Positions 23,412-32,969 of a stretch of DNA of 64,000 nt are shown one piece after another. The stretch comes from Candidatus Rokuibacteriota bacterium (GTDB lineage Bacteria; Methylomirabilota; Methylomirabilia; Rokubacteriales; CSP1-6). The notes under the pieces are model-generated. The model saw only the letters and a list, made by a program, of their open reading frames with translations. It was not told the origin of the DNA and searched no databases. The translations under genes were made by a program, and so were the position numbers. The stretch covers positions 62,001 through 126,000 of the forward strand of contig JACPIQ010000068.1 in the NCBI GenBank assembly GCA_016188005.1. The letters run 5' to 3'. Within the stretch, counting starts at the first letter, position 1, and every line of letters starts with the position of its first letter.

Positions 23412-24844
23412 CAGACGTGGGTTCCGCCGACCGTCATCCCGTCGATCCGGATCGTGGGCAGCCCCACGCCCACCGGCACCGACTGCCCGTCCTTGCCACA
23501 GGTGCCCACGCCCTCGTCCAGCGCGAGGTCGCGCCCCACGCGGGAGACCCGCGTCAGCGCCTCGGGCCCATTGCCGATGAGCGTGGCGCCCTTGACCGGC
23601 GCCGTGACGCGACCCTGCTCGATCAGGTAGGCCTCGCTGGCCGAGAAGACGAACTTCCCGCTCGTGATGTCCACCTGCCCGCCGCCGAAGTTCACGGCGT
23701 AGAGTCCGCGCGGGACGGAGCGGATGATCTCCTCGGGGTCGTCCTGGCCCGCCAGCATGAAGGTGTTGGTCATGCGCGGCATGGGCGGATGCGCGAAGGA
23801 CTCGCGGCGGCCGTTGCCGGTGGGCTGCATCCCCATGAGGCGCGCGTTCAGGAGATCCTGCATGTAGCCGACGAGGACCCCCTTGTCGATGAGGACATTG
23901 CGCCCCGTCGCGGTGCCCTCGTCGTCCACGTTGAGCGAGCCACGCCGATAGGCCATGGTCCCGTCGTCCACCACGGTCACGAGCTCGGAGGCGACCTTCT
24001 GACCGAGGCGACCGGAGAACGCCGAGGTCCCCTTCCGGTTGAAGTCACCCTCGAGGCCGTGCCCCACGGCCTCGTGGAGCAGGATCCCCGGCCAGCCCGG
24101 GCCCAGCACCACGGTGAGCGTGCCTGCCGGGGCGTCCACCGCCGCCAGCTTGAGCACCGCCTGGCGGGCCGCCTCCGTCGCGAAGCGCCGCCAGCGCTCG
24201 CCTTCCAGGAAGAAGTCGAACGGGACCCGTCCCCCGCCGCCGAAGGTGCCGATCTCGCGCCTTCCGTCGTCCTCCGCGATCACGGTGACGTTGAGCCGGG
24301 TGAGCGGCCGCACGTCTCCCACGGTGAACCCCGACGGCATCGCCATCAGGACCACGACCTCCTCGCTGCCCAGGCTCGCGATGACCTGGCGCACGCGCGG
24401 GTCCCAGGCGCGGGCCGCGGCATCCACGTTGCGCAGCAGCTCGAGCTTGCGGCCCAGTTCGGCGGCGATGGGCGGCTCGGCGAGGCTGTAGAGGTCGTGT
24501 GGCTGGCGGTGGCCGACCGGGACGACGGCCGAGGCCCGCGCATTCGCCGCGATGGCCCGGGCCTGGCGTGTGGCCTCTTCGAGGGTGGAGAGCGAGATCT
24601 CGTCGGTGTGGGCGTAGCCGGTCCGCTCTCCGGACTGGGCGCGGACCCCGGCCCCCTGGCTCACATGCCTCGCGGCCTTCTTGACGGCCCCTTCTTCCAG
24701 GGTGACCTCCTCGGAAACCCGATACTCGAGGTAGAGGTCAGCGTGGTCGACCCCGCCGGCCAGACTCGAGCCTAGCAGCCGGTCCATGGCGGACGGCGTC
24801 AGTCCGAACCTGTCCTCGAAGAATCTCTCTGGATGCGCCAGCAT
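23411..24844 (-). CDS. tldD: TldD zinc metalloprotease subunit
   Basis: 477 residues. The metal motif HEAVGHGLEGD (HExxxH form) lies in GPGWPGILLHEAVGHGLEG near residues 250-268, followed by FSGRLGQKVAS and VVDDGTMAYRRGSLNVDDEG, all diagnostic of TldD. The C-terminal AVNFGGGQVDITSGKFVFSASEAYLIE fits as well. It works as a heterodimer with the TldE-like product of the overlapping next gene. A TGG-TAGCAT box and a CCAGGAG Shine-Dalgarno precede the ATG. Known role: proteolysis of peptides, including peptide natural-product maturation in some bacteria; no peptide precursor is evident apart from the repeat frame downstream. Confidence 0.93.
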   Translation of the reverse strand: MLAHPERFFEDRFGLTPSAMDRLLGSSLAGGVDHADLYLEYRVSEEVTLEEGAVKKAARHVSQGAGVRAQSGERTGYAHTDEISLSTLEEATRQARAIAANARASAVVPVGHRQPHDLYSLAEPPIAAELGRKLELLRNVDAAARAWDPRVRQVIASLGSEEVVVLMAMPSGFTVGDVRPLTRLNVTVIAEDDGRREIGTFGGGGRVPFDFFLEGERWRRFATEAARQAVLKLAAVDAPAGTLTVVLGPGWPGILLHEAVGHGLEGDFNRKGTSAFSGRLGQKVASELVTVVDDGTMAYRRGSLNVDDEGTATGRNVLIDKGVLVGYMQDLLNARLMGMQPTGNGRRESFAHPPMPRMTNTFMLAGQDDPEEIIRSVPRGLYAVNFGGGQVDITSGKFVFSASEAYLIEQGRVTAPVKGATLIGNGPEALTRVSRVGRDLALDEGVGTCGKDGQSVPVGVGLPTIRIDGMTVGGTHV

Positions 24845-25147
24845 TTCCGTTTCCGCGGGACTCCTGGAAGGACTTCATGCTACCACCGGGATTCTTGCAG
24901 ACTCCCAATTTATTGCGGCGCTCTGGCTCACTCCGCCGAGCCGTCCCTGTCGATCAGCCGACGCCTGGCCAATCACGCACTTGAGTCACCCTCGCTCAGT
25001 CACGCCTTCATGATCGGCCCTGCCCACGCCGGGAGCCGCGAGCGCCCCCGCCGAGACCGACGCCGAGACCGGGAAGACCGGCCGAACCCCGGAGAGGGGC
25101 ACTGCGCCGCCCGAGGTCGGCGCGGCCCGGTGCTATACTGCCGCCCG
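24845..25147. other. Divergent intergenic region (tldD / CPBP)
   Basis: About 300 bp. On the minus strand TGGTAGCAT (revcomp of 24877-24885) is the likely -10 for tldD. On the plus strand TGCTATACT ends at 25139, 8 nt before the CPBP start. The middle part, 24895-25015, is less GC-rich than its surroundings and holds no recognisable gene. Confidence 0.5.
25134..25139 (+). promoter_or_regulatory. -10 box, leaderless CPBP promoter
   Basis: TGC-TATACT followed by 8 nt and the ATG at 25148, with no Shine-Dalgarno between. A convincing -35 is not seen at 17 nt. Confidence 0.4.
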
Positions 25148-26554
25148 ATGGGTCAGCCGGGACTCGAGCTCGCTGACGACGCTCGGCCCCCGGGGCCCGC
25201 GGCGCCGTACTTCTCTGGCTGGCACACGCTCCTCTGCTCGGTCCTGGTCAGCGTTCTCGTCGTGATCTACGCCTGGCCCTGGCCCGCCTTCCCGCTCCTT
25301 CAGCTCGACCATCCCGAGGAATCCCTCGAGCGCCTCGTGTCGAGCGAGATGGACCTCCGTGCCGCGCTGGAGGGCGCGCCTGCCTGGGGGCGCGCCCTCT
25401 ACGCCCTGGCGGCAGGACCTGGCGAGCCCGTGGAGGAATCCATCGTGTGGTACGAGGAGCTTACCGACACACTGGACGCTCCCCGCGCCGAGATCTATCG
25501 CCAGATCCTCCTGGCCGAGGCGGGGCGGTTGCCGGCGGCGGACCCGACCCTTGCCTCCGCGGCGTGGATGAGGGCGGCCCACGGACAGGAGCCGCCGGAG
25601 GCCGACGTCGGGCGCGCGGTGATCGCGGAGATCCGCGAGCGCCTGCCGGAGAACTGGTTCGCCGACAGGCTCGTGGCGCGCGTGGCTTCGAGGATCGGCG
25701 ACGGCGCTATCCAGGCGCAGGCCGAGTCGGCCATCGCCAAGCGCGGCGCTGCTCTGCTCCGTCGCTTCCTGCTGCTCGCGGTGGGTCAGGCGCTCCTGCT
25801 GGCGCTGGGCCTGGCAGCCCTCGCCCGGCTCGCCACCCGCCGTCCGGCAGCCGCCATCGGCGAGGCGCCGCTGCCTCCCCGGTGGCCGGTGCGCGACGGC
25901 TACGCCCTCTTCGTCCGCGGCGCTCTCGGCCTGCTCGGAGTGGGCGTGGTTGCCAGCCTCCTCCTGCCCGACGGGAGCCCGGCCCTTCGGCTGGCCGGCT
26001 TCGCTGCGGGCCTCCCCATGCTCTGGTGGGCCTGGCACTACCTCAGGGCCGCGGGAGGCAGTGCCGCCACTGCCTTCGGGCTCCGGCTGACGCCGGGCGG
26101 CGGAGGGCATCTCGTCACGGTGACCTGCGCGCTGATCGGGCTGGGGATCGCGGGCGATCTCGGCATCGCCGGCGCCGCGGGAGCGCTGGGCCTCCGCACG
26201 CACTGGGCCGATGGATTTCCCGAGGAGATCCTCTGGGATCCCCCCTGGCTCGTCGCCGCCGGCGCCCTCGACGGAGGGGTGTGGACGCCGATCGTCGAGG
26301 AGATCGCCTTCCGCGGTGTGCTCTTCGGCACGCTGCGGAGCGCCGCGGGAGTGATGCCGGCCGTGGTGGCCAGCGCCGCCATCTTTGCCGCGGCGCATGG
26401 CTACGGCCCCGCGGGCTTCGCCTCGGCGCTCTGGAGCGGGATCCTCTGGGCGGCGGCCTACGAGCGGACCAGGAGTCTCGTGCCGGGCCTGCTGGCGCAC
26501 GGAGTGAACAACGTGACGGTGACCGTCACCTACCTGTGGCTCTACCGAGTCTGA
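25148..26554 (+). CDS. CPBP-family intramembrane metalloprotease
   Basis: 468 residues. One N-terminal membrane anchor (LLCSVLVSVLVVIYAW), then a ~160-residue helical extracytoplasmic part, and a C-terminal block of membrane segments with the CPBP/Abi (CAAX protease) motifs: EEIAFRG (about residues 381-387), AAIFAAAHGYGPAGF and HGVNN near the end. These are the Glu-Glu, His and His/Asn residues of the active site. The family includes prenyl-protein proteases and bacteriocin-immunity proteins; the target is unknown. The long N-terminal helical domain is unusual for the family. Confidence 0.85.
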   Translation: MGQPGLELADDARPPGPAAPYFSGWHTLLCSVLVSVLVVIYAWPWPAFPLLQLDHPEESLERLVSSEMDLRAALEGAPAWGRALYALAAGPGEPVEESIVWYEELTDTLDAPRAEIYRQILLAEAGRLPAADPTLASAAWMRAAHGQEPPEADVGRAVIAEIRERLPENWFADRLVARVASRIGDGAIQAQAESAIAKRGAALLRRFLLLAVGQALLLALGLAALARLATRRPAAAIGEAPLPPRWPVRDGYALFVRGALGLLGVGVVASLLLPDGSPALRLAGFAAGLPMLWWAWHYLRAAGGSAATAFGLRLTPGGGGHLVTVTCALIGLGIAGDLGIAGAAGALGLRTHWADGFPEEILWDPPWLVAAGALDGGVWTPIVEEIAFRGVLFGTLRSAAGVMPAVVASAAIFAAAHGYGPAGFASALWSGILWAAAYERTRSLVPGLLAHGVNNVTVTVTYLWLYRV

Positions 26555-26583
26555 TCCCCCTGGCCCGCCGCAATCCCAATCCG

Positions 26584-27918
26584 TCAACGCGCCCCGTCGA
26601 AGAGCTCCGTGCGCGCCACGCTGCGCTGGAAGGCCAGGTATTCCTCCTTGGTCATGCGCGGCTTGAAGCCCGCCAGGATCTCGCGGGCGGCCTCCGCTTC
26701 GCCCCAGAGGAGATCCACGGCCATCAGCGCCAGCTGCTTGGCGGGCTCCACGTAGGCCAGGCGCTGATCCGCGATGGCGTAGTCGGCCCCATGCCCGCTC
26801 CCTGTGGCCCCGCCCATGTACGGGTGCAGGGCCGGCATCACATGCGAGATGTCCCCCATGTCGGTCGACCCGCTACGGTGGCCGGCCTCCGTCACCTGGT
26901 GGGCCCCGAGCAGCGCGCTGGCGTTGGCCACGAAGTGTCTCGCCATGCCCGCGTGGTTGAAGAGCGGCAGGTAGCCCGGCAGCGTCTCGATCTCCACCTG
27001 TGCCCCCAGCGCCAGCGCCCCTGCCCGTAGCGCGCGGTCCACGCGACGGTTGGCATCCAGGATGGCCTCCACGGTCTTCCCGCGCACGTACGTCTCGATG
27101 CGCACCTCGGCCGGGATCACGTTCACCTGGCTGCCGCCATGCGTGATGATCGGGTGGACGCGGATCGAGTCCTCGTCCCTGAAGGTCTCGCGGATGGCGT
27201 TGATGGCCGCCAGGCCGATCTGCGCCGCGTAGAGCGCGTTGATCCCGTTCTGCGGCGCGCTGCCGGCATGCGCGGCGCGCCCGAGGTAGCGCACGGTCTT
27301 GACGATGCAGCCGTTGTTGGAGGCCGCCACGCCCGCCCTCCTCATCTCCGGCTGCGAGGTGGTGTGGATCATCATGGCGAGGTCCACGTCGTCGAAGTGC
27401 CCGAGGCGGAGCAGCTCGGGCTTGCCGCCCAGAAACTCCAGGCGGCCCGCGCGCGCCTGTCCGACCCGCCACTCCACGTCTCCGTACTCCTCGGCGGGCA
27501 CGGCGAAGAACACCACGCGCCCGGCCAGGTGATCGAAGGCGCGGGCGTCGACGAGCCCCATGGCGGCGCCGAGCAGCCCCGCCACCTGGGCATTGTGCCC
27601 GCAGGCATGCGCAGCCCCGGTCCCGGGGTCGGCCACGGGGTGCCCGGCCACCACGAGGCCGTCGAGCTCTCCCAGCAGCGCCAGCGTCGGCCCGCCCCTG
27701 GCCCCCCGCCGCTCGGCCCTCACCCCGGTCAGCGCCAGTCCCCCGCGTGGCGAGAGGCCGATCTCCTGCAGCGTCTCTTCCACGAGGCGCGCCGTCTTGA
27801 CCTCCTTGAAGCCGAGCTCGGGGTGATGCCGAATGGTCTCGCCCGCGCCGATGATCTGCTCCGCCCGGCGGTCGACGGCATCGCAGACGCTTCGCTTGAC
27901 ATCCTCACGGCTCGGCAT
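26584..27918 (-). CDS. M20-family amidohydrolase (aminobenzoyl-glutamate hydrolase-like)
   Basis: 444 residues. M20D features: RHHPELGFKEVKTA, ACGHNAQVAGLLGAA (first zinc ligand), AEEYGD (Glu pair), a bacterial dimerisation domain around RYLGRAAHAGSAPQNGINAL, and a distal His in GATGSGHGADYA. It is close to AbgB-type or indole-acetyl-amino-acid hydrolases that cleave N-acyl amino acids. The ATG at 27918 follows a GGAG. It is the last gene downstream of thiO, 17 bp away, and a direct link to thiamine salvage (formylaminopyrimidine hydrolysis is done by other families) is only speculative. Confidence 0.85.
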   Translation of the reverse strand: MPSREDVKRSVCDAVDRRAEQIIGAGETIRHHPELGFKEVKTARLVEETLQEIGLSPRGGLALTGVRAERRGARGGPTLALLGELDGLVVAGHPVADPGTGAAHACGHNAQVAGLLGAAMGLVDARAFDHLAGRVVFFAVPAEEYGDVEWRVGQARAGRLEFLGGKPELLRLGHFDDVDLAMMIHTTSQPEMRRAGVAASNNGCIVKTVRYLGRAAHAGSAPQNGINALYAAQIGLAAINAIRETFRDEDSIRVHPIITHGGSQVNVIPAEVRIETYVRGKTVEAILDANRRVDRALRAGALALGAQVEIETLPGYLPLFNHAGMARHFVANASALLGAHQVTEAGHRSGSTDMGDISHVMPALHPYMGGATGSGHGADYAIADQRLAYVEPAKQLALMAVDLLWGEAEAAREILAGFKPRMTKEEYLAFQRSVARTELFDGAR

Positions 27919-27935
27919 GGTGGCTCCTCTCCGCG

Positions 27936-29069
27936 CTATCGGCCGGGGTGAAAGAAGCGGTCGGGGAGGAACGGCAAGAGCAGGGCCGGCACCCGCCCCG
28001 TGAGCACGCACTCGCTCACGAGCTGCGCCGTGATGGGCGCCAGCAAGATGCCGTTCCGGAAATGGGCGGTGGCGACGAAGAGCCCCTCCACGCCGGGCCA
28101 GGGGCCGAGAATCGGCAGGCTGTCCGGCGCCCAGGGACGGAAGCCGCACCACGACCTCAGCAGCGGGCGCTCGCCGGCGGCCGGAACCAGCGCCACGGCC
28201 TCGTCGATGAGGTGCTCCAGGGCCTCGTCGGTGACCTCCCGGGCGAAGCCCACGTGCTCCACCGTGGCGCCCACGAGGCACTCGCCCGACGGGCGGGGGG
28301 CAAGGTACACGCTCCGGCCGTGGACGGCATGCCCCAGGAGCGCGGGCGAGTTCGACACCGAGAGGATCTGGCCGCGCACGGGCGTCACGGGCAGGGCGTC
28401 GCCCGGCGAGCCCGGGCCCCGCGGGAGCGAGAGCTGGCCCGACCAGGCCCCGGCCGCCAGCAGCACCGCGTCGGCGCCGAGCCGGGCGCCCCCCGCGACG
28501 ACCCCGCGGGCGCGGCTCCCCTCCACCAGGATCTCGCTCACCTCGATGCCGCTCCGGATCACGACGCCGCCGGCCGCGGCCGCCTGGGCATAGGCCGCGA
28601 TGAGGCGCTCGTTGTTCACCCAGTGATCGCCCCCGACGAGGAGGGCCGCCTCGATGCCGGCGTCGAGCGCCGGCTCCCGCTCGCGCACGGCGGCGCCCTC
28701 GAGCAGCTCGACGTCGAACTCCCGCGCCACGGGCCATGTGGTCCGGTCGCGCGCGGCCTCCACCTCGGCATCACCCACCAGCGGATACAGCGTGCCCGCG
28801 GTCATGTGCTCGACGTCCATCCCGGTGGCGCCCTGGAGCTCGGCCACCACGGCCGGATAGAGCCGCCAGCTCTCCACCGCGAGCCTCTGGAAGGGCCCCG
28901 GCTCCCGTGACTCGCCGAGGGGGGCCAGCAGACCGGCCGCGGCCCCCGAGGCCTCACTGCCCGGCGTGTCCCGCTCAAGCACGGTGACGCGGCAGCCCCC
29001 CTTGGCGAGCATGTAGGCCGTGGCGCAGCCGATGATGCCGCCGCCCACGACGAGGACCGAGGGCGGCAT
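27936..29069 (-). CDS. thiO: Glycine oxidase ThiO
   Basis: 377 residues. N-terminal FAD-binding Rossmann motif VVGGGIIGCATAYMLAKGG, then SEASGAAAGLLAPLGE, the signature of the DAO/ThiO family, and a C-terminal GFRPWAPDSLPILGP plus TAHFRNGILLAP. It oxidises glycine to dehydroglycine (iminoacetate), which the ThiG-ThiS system uses to form the thiazole ring of thiamine under aerobic conditions. Its ATG overlaps the stop of thiE, and it is in order with thiE, thiG and thiS, which supports the specific call over a general amino acid oxidase. Confidence 0.92.
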   Translation of the reverse strand: MPPSVLVVGGGIIGCATAYMLAKGGCRVTVLERDTPGSEASGAAAGLLAPLGESREPGPFQRLAVESWRLYPAVVAELQGATGMDVEHMTAGTLYPLVGDAEVEAARDRTTWPVAREFDVELLEGAAVREREPALDAGIEAALLVGGDHWVNNERLIAAYAQAAAAGGVVIRSGIEVSEILVEGSRARGVVAGGARLGADAVLLAAGAWSGQLSLPRGPGSPGDALPVTPVRGQILSVSNSPALLGHAVHGRSVYLAPRPSGECLVGATVEHVGFAREVTDEALEHLIDEAVALVPAAGERPLLRSWCGFRPWAPDSLPILGPWPGVEGLFVATAHFRNGILLAPITAQLVSECVLTGRVPALLLPFLPDRFFHPGR

Positions 29070-29686
29070 CAGACGCGCCCCAGCACGTCCAGGAAGGCTT
29101 CCGTCGCCTCAGCTGGACGCTCGGCGGCGAGGATGGCGGAGATGACCGCAACGCCGGCGGCGCCGGCCCGAAGCGCCTCACGGGCCCGGACGGGCGTGAT
29201 CCCGCCGATGGCCAGCACCGGCACCGTGGAGCCGGCGGCCACGGTGGAGAGCGCCGCCAGCCCCTGGGGCGGCCCATAGGGGCGCTTGGACGGGGTGTCC
29301 CACACCGGCCCGAACACGAGGAAGTCGGCCCCCTCCCTGGCGGCCTCCCGCGCCTCGTCCAGGCCGTGCACCGAGGCCCCCATCAGGAAACCGGAGGGGG
29401 CGATGGCGCGCAGCGCTGCAACGGACAGCGAGTCATGGGTGCGCTGGACACCATCGGCTCCGATCGTCAGCGCCACGTCGGCGCGATCATTGATCAGGAG
29501 CCGCGCGCCGTGCCGCCGCGTGGACTCGCGCAACGGCCGCGCGAGCTCGAGCAGGTCGCGCACCGGAAGGTCCTTCTCGCGCAGCTGCACCGCGCGAAGC
29601 CCCGCCCCCAGGCACTCCTCCACCACCTCCAGCAGCGGTTCCCGGCACTGGCGCCGGTCGGTGACGAGGTACAGCGCGAACTCCAT
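29069..29686 (-). CDS. thiE: Thiamine-phosphate synthase ThiE
   Basis: 205 residues. TIM-barrel with LYLVTDRRQC at the start, VQLREKDLPVRDLLELA, LLINDRADVAL and GPVWDTPSKRPYGPPQGL, all standard ThiE positions for the pyrophosphate and pyrimidine sites. It joins hydroxymethylpyrimidine diphosphate to thiazole phosphate to give thiamine phosphate. It sits between thiG and thiO on the minus strand. The related regulator TenI lacks some of these residues; the LREKD and ND pairs here favour a real synthase. Confidence 0.9.
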   Translation of the reverse strand: MEFALYLVTDRRQCREPLLEVVEECLGAGLRAVQLREKDLPVRDLLELARPLRESTRRHGARLLINDRADVALTIGADGVQRTHDSLSVAALRAIAPSGFLMGASVHGLDEAREAAREGADFLVFGPVWDTPSKRPYGPPQGLAALSTVAAGSTVPVLAIGGITPVRAREALRAGAAGVAVISAILAAERPAEATEAFLDVLGRV

Positions 29687-29740
29687 CAGCGCGGGCCATT
29701 CACGAGCGCGGGCCGGCGATCGGGTTCATGCACGACGCGC

Positions 29741-30526
29741 TTAGCTGGTGCTCCAGTCTGGCACGCCCTCGATGGGAGAGGAGGCCGTGGCGTAGAGCTT
29801 CTTGCCGATGCGGCCTGCCTTGAAGGCCAGGCGCCCGGCCTCGACCGCGAGTTTCATGGCCGTGGCCATGGCGACAGGATCCTTGGCCGAGGCGATGGCG
29901 GTGTTCATCAGGACGCCGGCGCAGCCGAGCTCCATGGCGATGGCCGCGTCCGACGCCGTGCCGACGCCGGCGTCCACGATCACCGGCAGCGTCACCGCCT
30001 CCAGGATGAGCTTGATGTTGTACGGATTGCGGATGCCGAGGCCCGAGCCGATGGGGGCGCCCAGCGGCATCACCGCGACCGCCCCTGCATCCTCGAGCTT
30101 CTTGCAGGTGACGGGGTCGTCGTTGGCATACGGCAGCACGCTGAAGCCGTCGCGGGCCAGCGTGCGTGTCGCCTCCAGGAGCCCCTCCACGTCCGGGAAG
30201 AGCGTGCGCGAGTCGCCGATCACCTCGAGCTTCACGAGCGTGCCGAGCCCGGCCTCGCGGGCGAGATAGCAGGTCCGGATGGCCTCGTCGGCCGTATAGC
30301 AGCCCGCCGTGTTGGGCAGGAGCGTGTAGCGCTTGGTGTCGATGTAGTCCAGCAGCGACTCTCCCTGCCCCGGCAGGTTCACGCGCCGGACGGCGACGGT
30401 GACGATCTCCGCGCCCGAGGCCTCCAGGGCCTCCCGCATGTTCTCGAATGAGGTGTACTTGCCGGTGCCGACGATGAGCCGCGACTTGAACTCCTTGCCG
30501 CCCAGCCAGAGCGATGTGTCATGCAT
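29741..30526 (-). CDS. thiG: Thiazole synthase ThiG
   Basis: 261 residues from the ATG at 30526, preceded by AGGAGA. TIM-barrel: [44 protein letters not shown], the Schiff-base lysine in VKLEVIGD, and [18 protein letters not shown]. It forms the thiazole phosphate from deoxyxylulose phosphate, dehydroglycine (from ThiO) and ThiS-thiocarboxylate. The upstream 120 bp contain a short repeat related to the one near ilvD. No THI-box riboswitch was found before thiS or thiG. Confidence 0.95.
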   Translation of the reverse strand: MHDTSLWLGGKEFKSRLIVGTGKYTSFENMREALEASGAEIVTVAVRRVNLPGQGESLLDYIDTKRYTLLPNTAGCYTADEAIRTCYLAREAGLGTLVKLEVIGDSRTLFPDVEGLLEATRTLARDGFSVLPYANDDPVTCKKLEDAGAVAVMPLGAPIGSGLGIRNPYNIKLILEAVTLPVIVDAGVGTASDAAIAMELGCAGVLMNTAIASAKDPVAMATAMKLAVEAGRLAFKAGRIGKKLYATASSPIEGVPDWSTS

Positions 30527-30550
30527 GACTGTCTCCTGTTCACGCGGGAC

Positions 30551-30583
30551 GGGCACCCGGGCTCTCGCCCGCCCATCCCCGCC
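30551..30583. repeat. Short repeat shared with 55374 and 55462
   Basis: The string GGGCACCCGGGCTCTCGCCC and the following bases match the start of each 88-bp unit upstream of ilvD with only a few differences. Here it occurs as one truncated copy in the thiG leader. Confidence 0.6.
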
Positions 30584-30649
30584 GGGCTCCCCCGCTCGAT
30601 CAGCCCTGCGCGTTTCGACACACGCGATCAGCCGCCCTTCGATCGCAGG

Positions 30650-30850
30650 TCAGCCGCCGCCCATGGGACGGACGATCTCGACCTTGTCGCCATCGCGCAG
30701 CGCCGTGTCACCGTACACCGTCTTGGCGAGGACCTCTCGGTTCAGTGCCACGGCCGTGTACTCGCGGCGGATCCGCAGATGCTCCAGCAGCCCCTCGACG
30801 GTGAGGCCATCGGACAGCTCCATCGGCTGACCGTTCACCGTGACTCGCAT
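30650..30850 (-). CDS. thiS: Sulfur carrier ThiS
   Basis: 66 residues. Ubiquitin-like beta-grasp sequence MRVTVNGQPMELSDGLTV, AVALNREVLAKT and the C-terminal GDKVEIVRPMGGG, ending in the Gly-Gly needed for adenylation and thiocarboxylate formation. It delivers sulfur to ThiG. It lies 15 bp downstream of the DUF255 gene and upstream of thiG, so the thi genes may share a transcript with it. The thiF adenylyltransferase is not in the window. Confidence 0.93.
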   Translation of the reverse strand: MRVTVNGQPMELSDGLTVEGLLEHLRIRREYTAVALNREVLAKTVYGDTALRDGDKVEIVRPMGGG

Positions 30851-30865
30851 GCGGCGGCGCTTGGA

Positions 30866-32874
30866 TTATACCGTGCCCTCGAGCCGTCGGGCCAGGTCGG
30901 CGGGGTCGGTGGTCGGCGCTTCGCACACGTAACGACGACAGAGGTACGCGGTGGGCCTGCCTTCCACGCTGCCGCGCTGCGAGAGGAGCGGGAGCCCCTC
31001 GAGGCCCTCTGTCCCGTCGGCCGCGCCGGCCACGACGCGGTTGGGCAGGTAGCACCCGAAGACGGCCTCGAGCAGCGGCCCCGCCACCCGGCCTCCGCCG
31101 CCGGGCGGCCAGCGGAGCGCGACCTCGGCCACGGGCCCCAGGTGAAAGTCCAGCGCCGAGAGATAGCGGCCGAACCCCGCGGGATGACGCGCCATGAGCT
31201 CCCCCAGGGGACGCAGCGCCTGGAGCGCCTGCCGCTCGTAGCGCTCTTCGCCGAAATGGAGCGCCAGGCGCAAGAGCCACTCGATGGCCGTGGAGGAGCC
31301 GGAGGGCACGGCGTTGTCGAAGAGGTTCCGCGGCCGCACCACGAGGGCCTCGTGGTCACTGCCGGTGTCGAAGAAGGTCTCGCGGCCGGCGTCCCAGAAG
31401 AGGGCGAGCGCCGCCTCGGCCAGCCGCCGCGACTCGTCGAGCCAGGGCCTGTCGAAGGTGGCCTCGTACACCGCGAGCAGGCCGAGCCCCACCATGGCGT
31501 AGTCCTCGAGATAGCCGCGGAGCCGGGCCTCCCCGTTCCGCCACGAGCGGAGCAGCCGCTCGCCGTCCCGCATCGCCGTCGTCAGGAACGCGGCCGTGCG
31601 CACGGCGGCCGCCACGTAGTCGGCACGCCCCAGCGCCCGCCCCGCCTCGGCGAAGGCGGCCAGCGCGAGGCCATTCCACGAGGCGAGCACCTTGTCGTCG
31701 AGTCCGGGGTGGACGCGGCACTCCCTCACCGCGTACAGCCGCCGACGCGCGGCGCCCACGAGGGCGGCCAGACGCTCGGGCGTCACGCCGAGCCCCGAGG
31801 CCACCTCGGCAGGCTCGCGGGGCACGAAGAGGATGCTGCGCCCCTCGAAGTTGGGGCCGTCGTCCACGCCCCAGTAGGCGCAGGCCGCCCGCGCCGTCTC
31901 GGCGTCGGGGAGCGCCGCGCGGATCTCCTCCGGAGTCCAGACGAAGAACTTCCCTTCCACCCCTTCGGAGTCGGCGTCCTGCGCCGAGAAGCACCCGCCG
32001 GCGGGGTGCGCCATCTCGCGCAGGAGATAATCGAGCGTCTCCTCCGTGACCCGGCGGTACTCGGGATCGCCCGTGGCGAGCCAGCCGTGGAGATAGAGGG
32101 AGGCGAGCTGGGCGTTGTCGTAGAGCATCTTCTCGAAGTGCGGGACGAGCCAGCGGGCGTCCACCGAGTAGCGGTGGAAGCCACCGCCGATCTGGTCGTA
32201 CATCCCGCCGCGGGCCATGGCCGTGAGGGTGCGCGTCACCATCTCGAGCGCCCGCGGGTTCCGCGTCCGCCGCCAGAAGCGCAGCACGGACTCCCAGATC
32301 ATGGGCTGGGGGAACTTCGGCGCCTGGCCGAGTCCCCCGTGCCGCTCGTCGAAGTCGCGCGAGAGGCCCTGGTAGGCGTCGAGCAGGATGTCGTCAGTGA
32401 GGAGGCTCGCGGACTGGCGCAGGCGCTCGCCCTGACGCATCTGCTCGATGAGCTGCTGGCCCGTGGCGACCACCTCGTTGCGGCGGTCGCGATAGGCCTC
32501 CGCCACGCCCTCGAGCACCCGCGGGAAGGCGGGCATGCCGTGACGGTCCTCGGGCGGAAAATAGGTCCCGCCGTAGAACGGCACGCCCTCGGGGGTGAGG
32601 AACACGGTCATGGGCCAGCCGCCGCGCCCCGTCATGGACTGCACGGCCTGCATGTAGATCTGATCCACGTCCGGCCGCTCCTCGCGGTCCACCTTGACGT
32701 TGACGAAGAGCTCGCGGAGTAGCCCACCGAGAGCAGGATGGGCCTGTCCTCGCGCCGCGCCCGCTCGAGAGCCTCCGCGCCCCAGGGATACCAGTCCACC
32801 GGGTTGTGGGCGTGCTGGAGCAGATAGGGGCTCGTCTCGCGGCTCAGCCGATTGGTGTGCGCGGGCTCGCTCAC
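30866..32874 (-). pseudogene. DUF255 thioredoxin-domain protein (YyaL/SSP411-like), broken by a deletion
   Basis: The N-terminal piece from ATG 32874 reads [25 protein letters not shown] and ILLSVGYS, then meets a junction at 32716-32725. On the other side, in another frame, [24 protein letters not shown] continues through the whole (alpha/alpha)6-barrel part to 30866 (about 615 residues). Family members have a stretch of about 20 residues between these points, including the CHWCHVM redox motif; it is missing here. GGGCTACTCC at the junction fits both GYS and GLLR, so a microhomology deletion is likely. The 608-residue downstream frame could start at a GTG (32692) as a thioredoxin-less product. 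Normal function of the family is unclear. Confidence 0.82.
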
Positions 32875-32969
32875 CGACGGTCTCCGCTGCTGCCTGGCGA
32901 CCTACGGTCGATACGGGAATGCGGTCCCGGCGGGGCTCGGAGGCCGGGCGTGGCGCGATTCCACCAGAG

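Noticed and set aside
32700-32740. Sec codon explanation for the DUF255 break
   Set aside because: The expected motif region is missing altogether and the frame changes; there is no TGA at the redox position.
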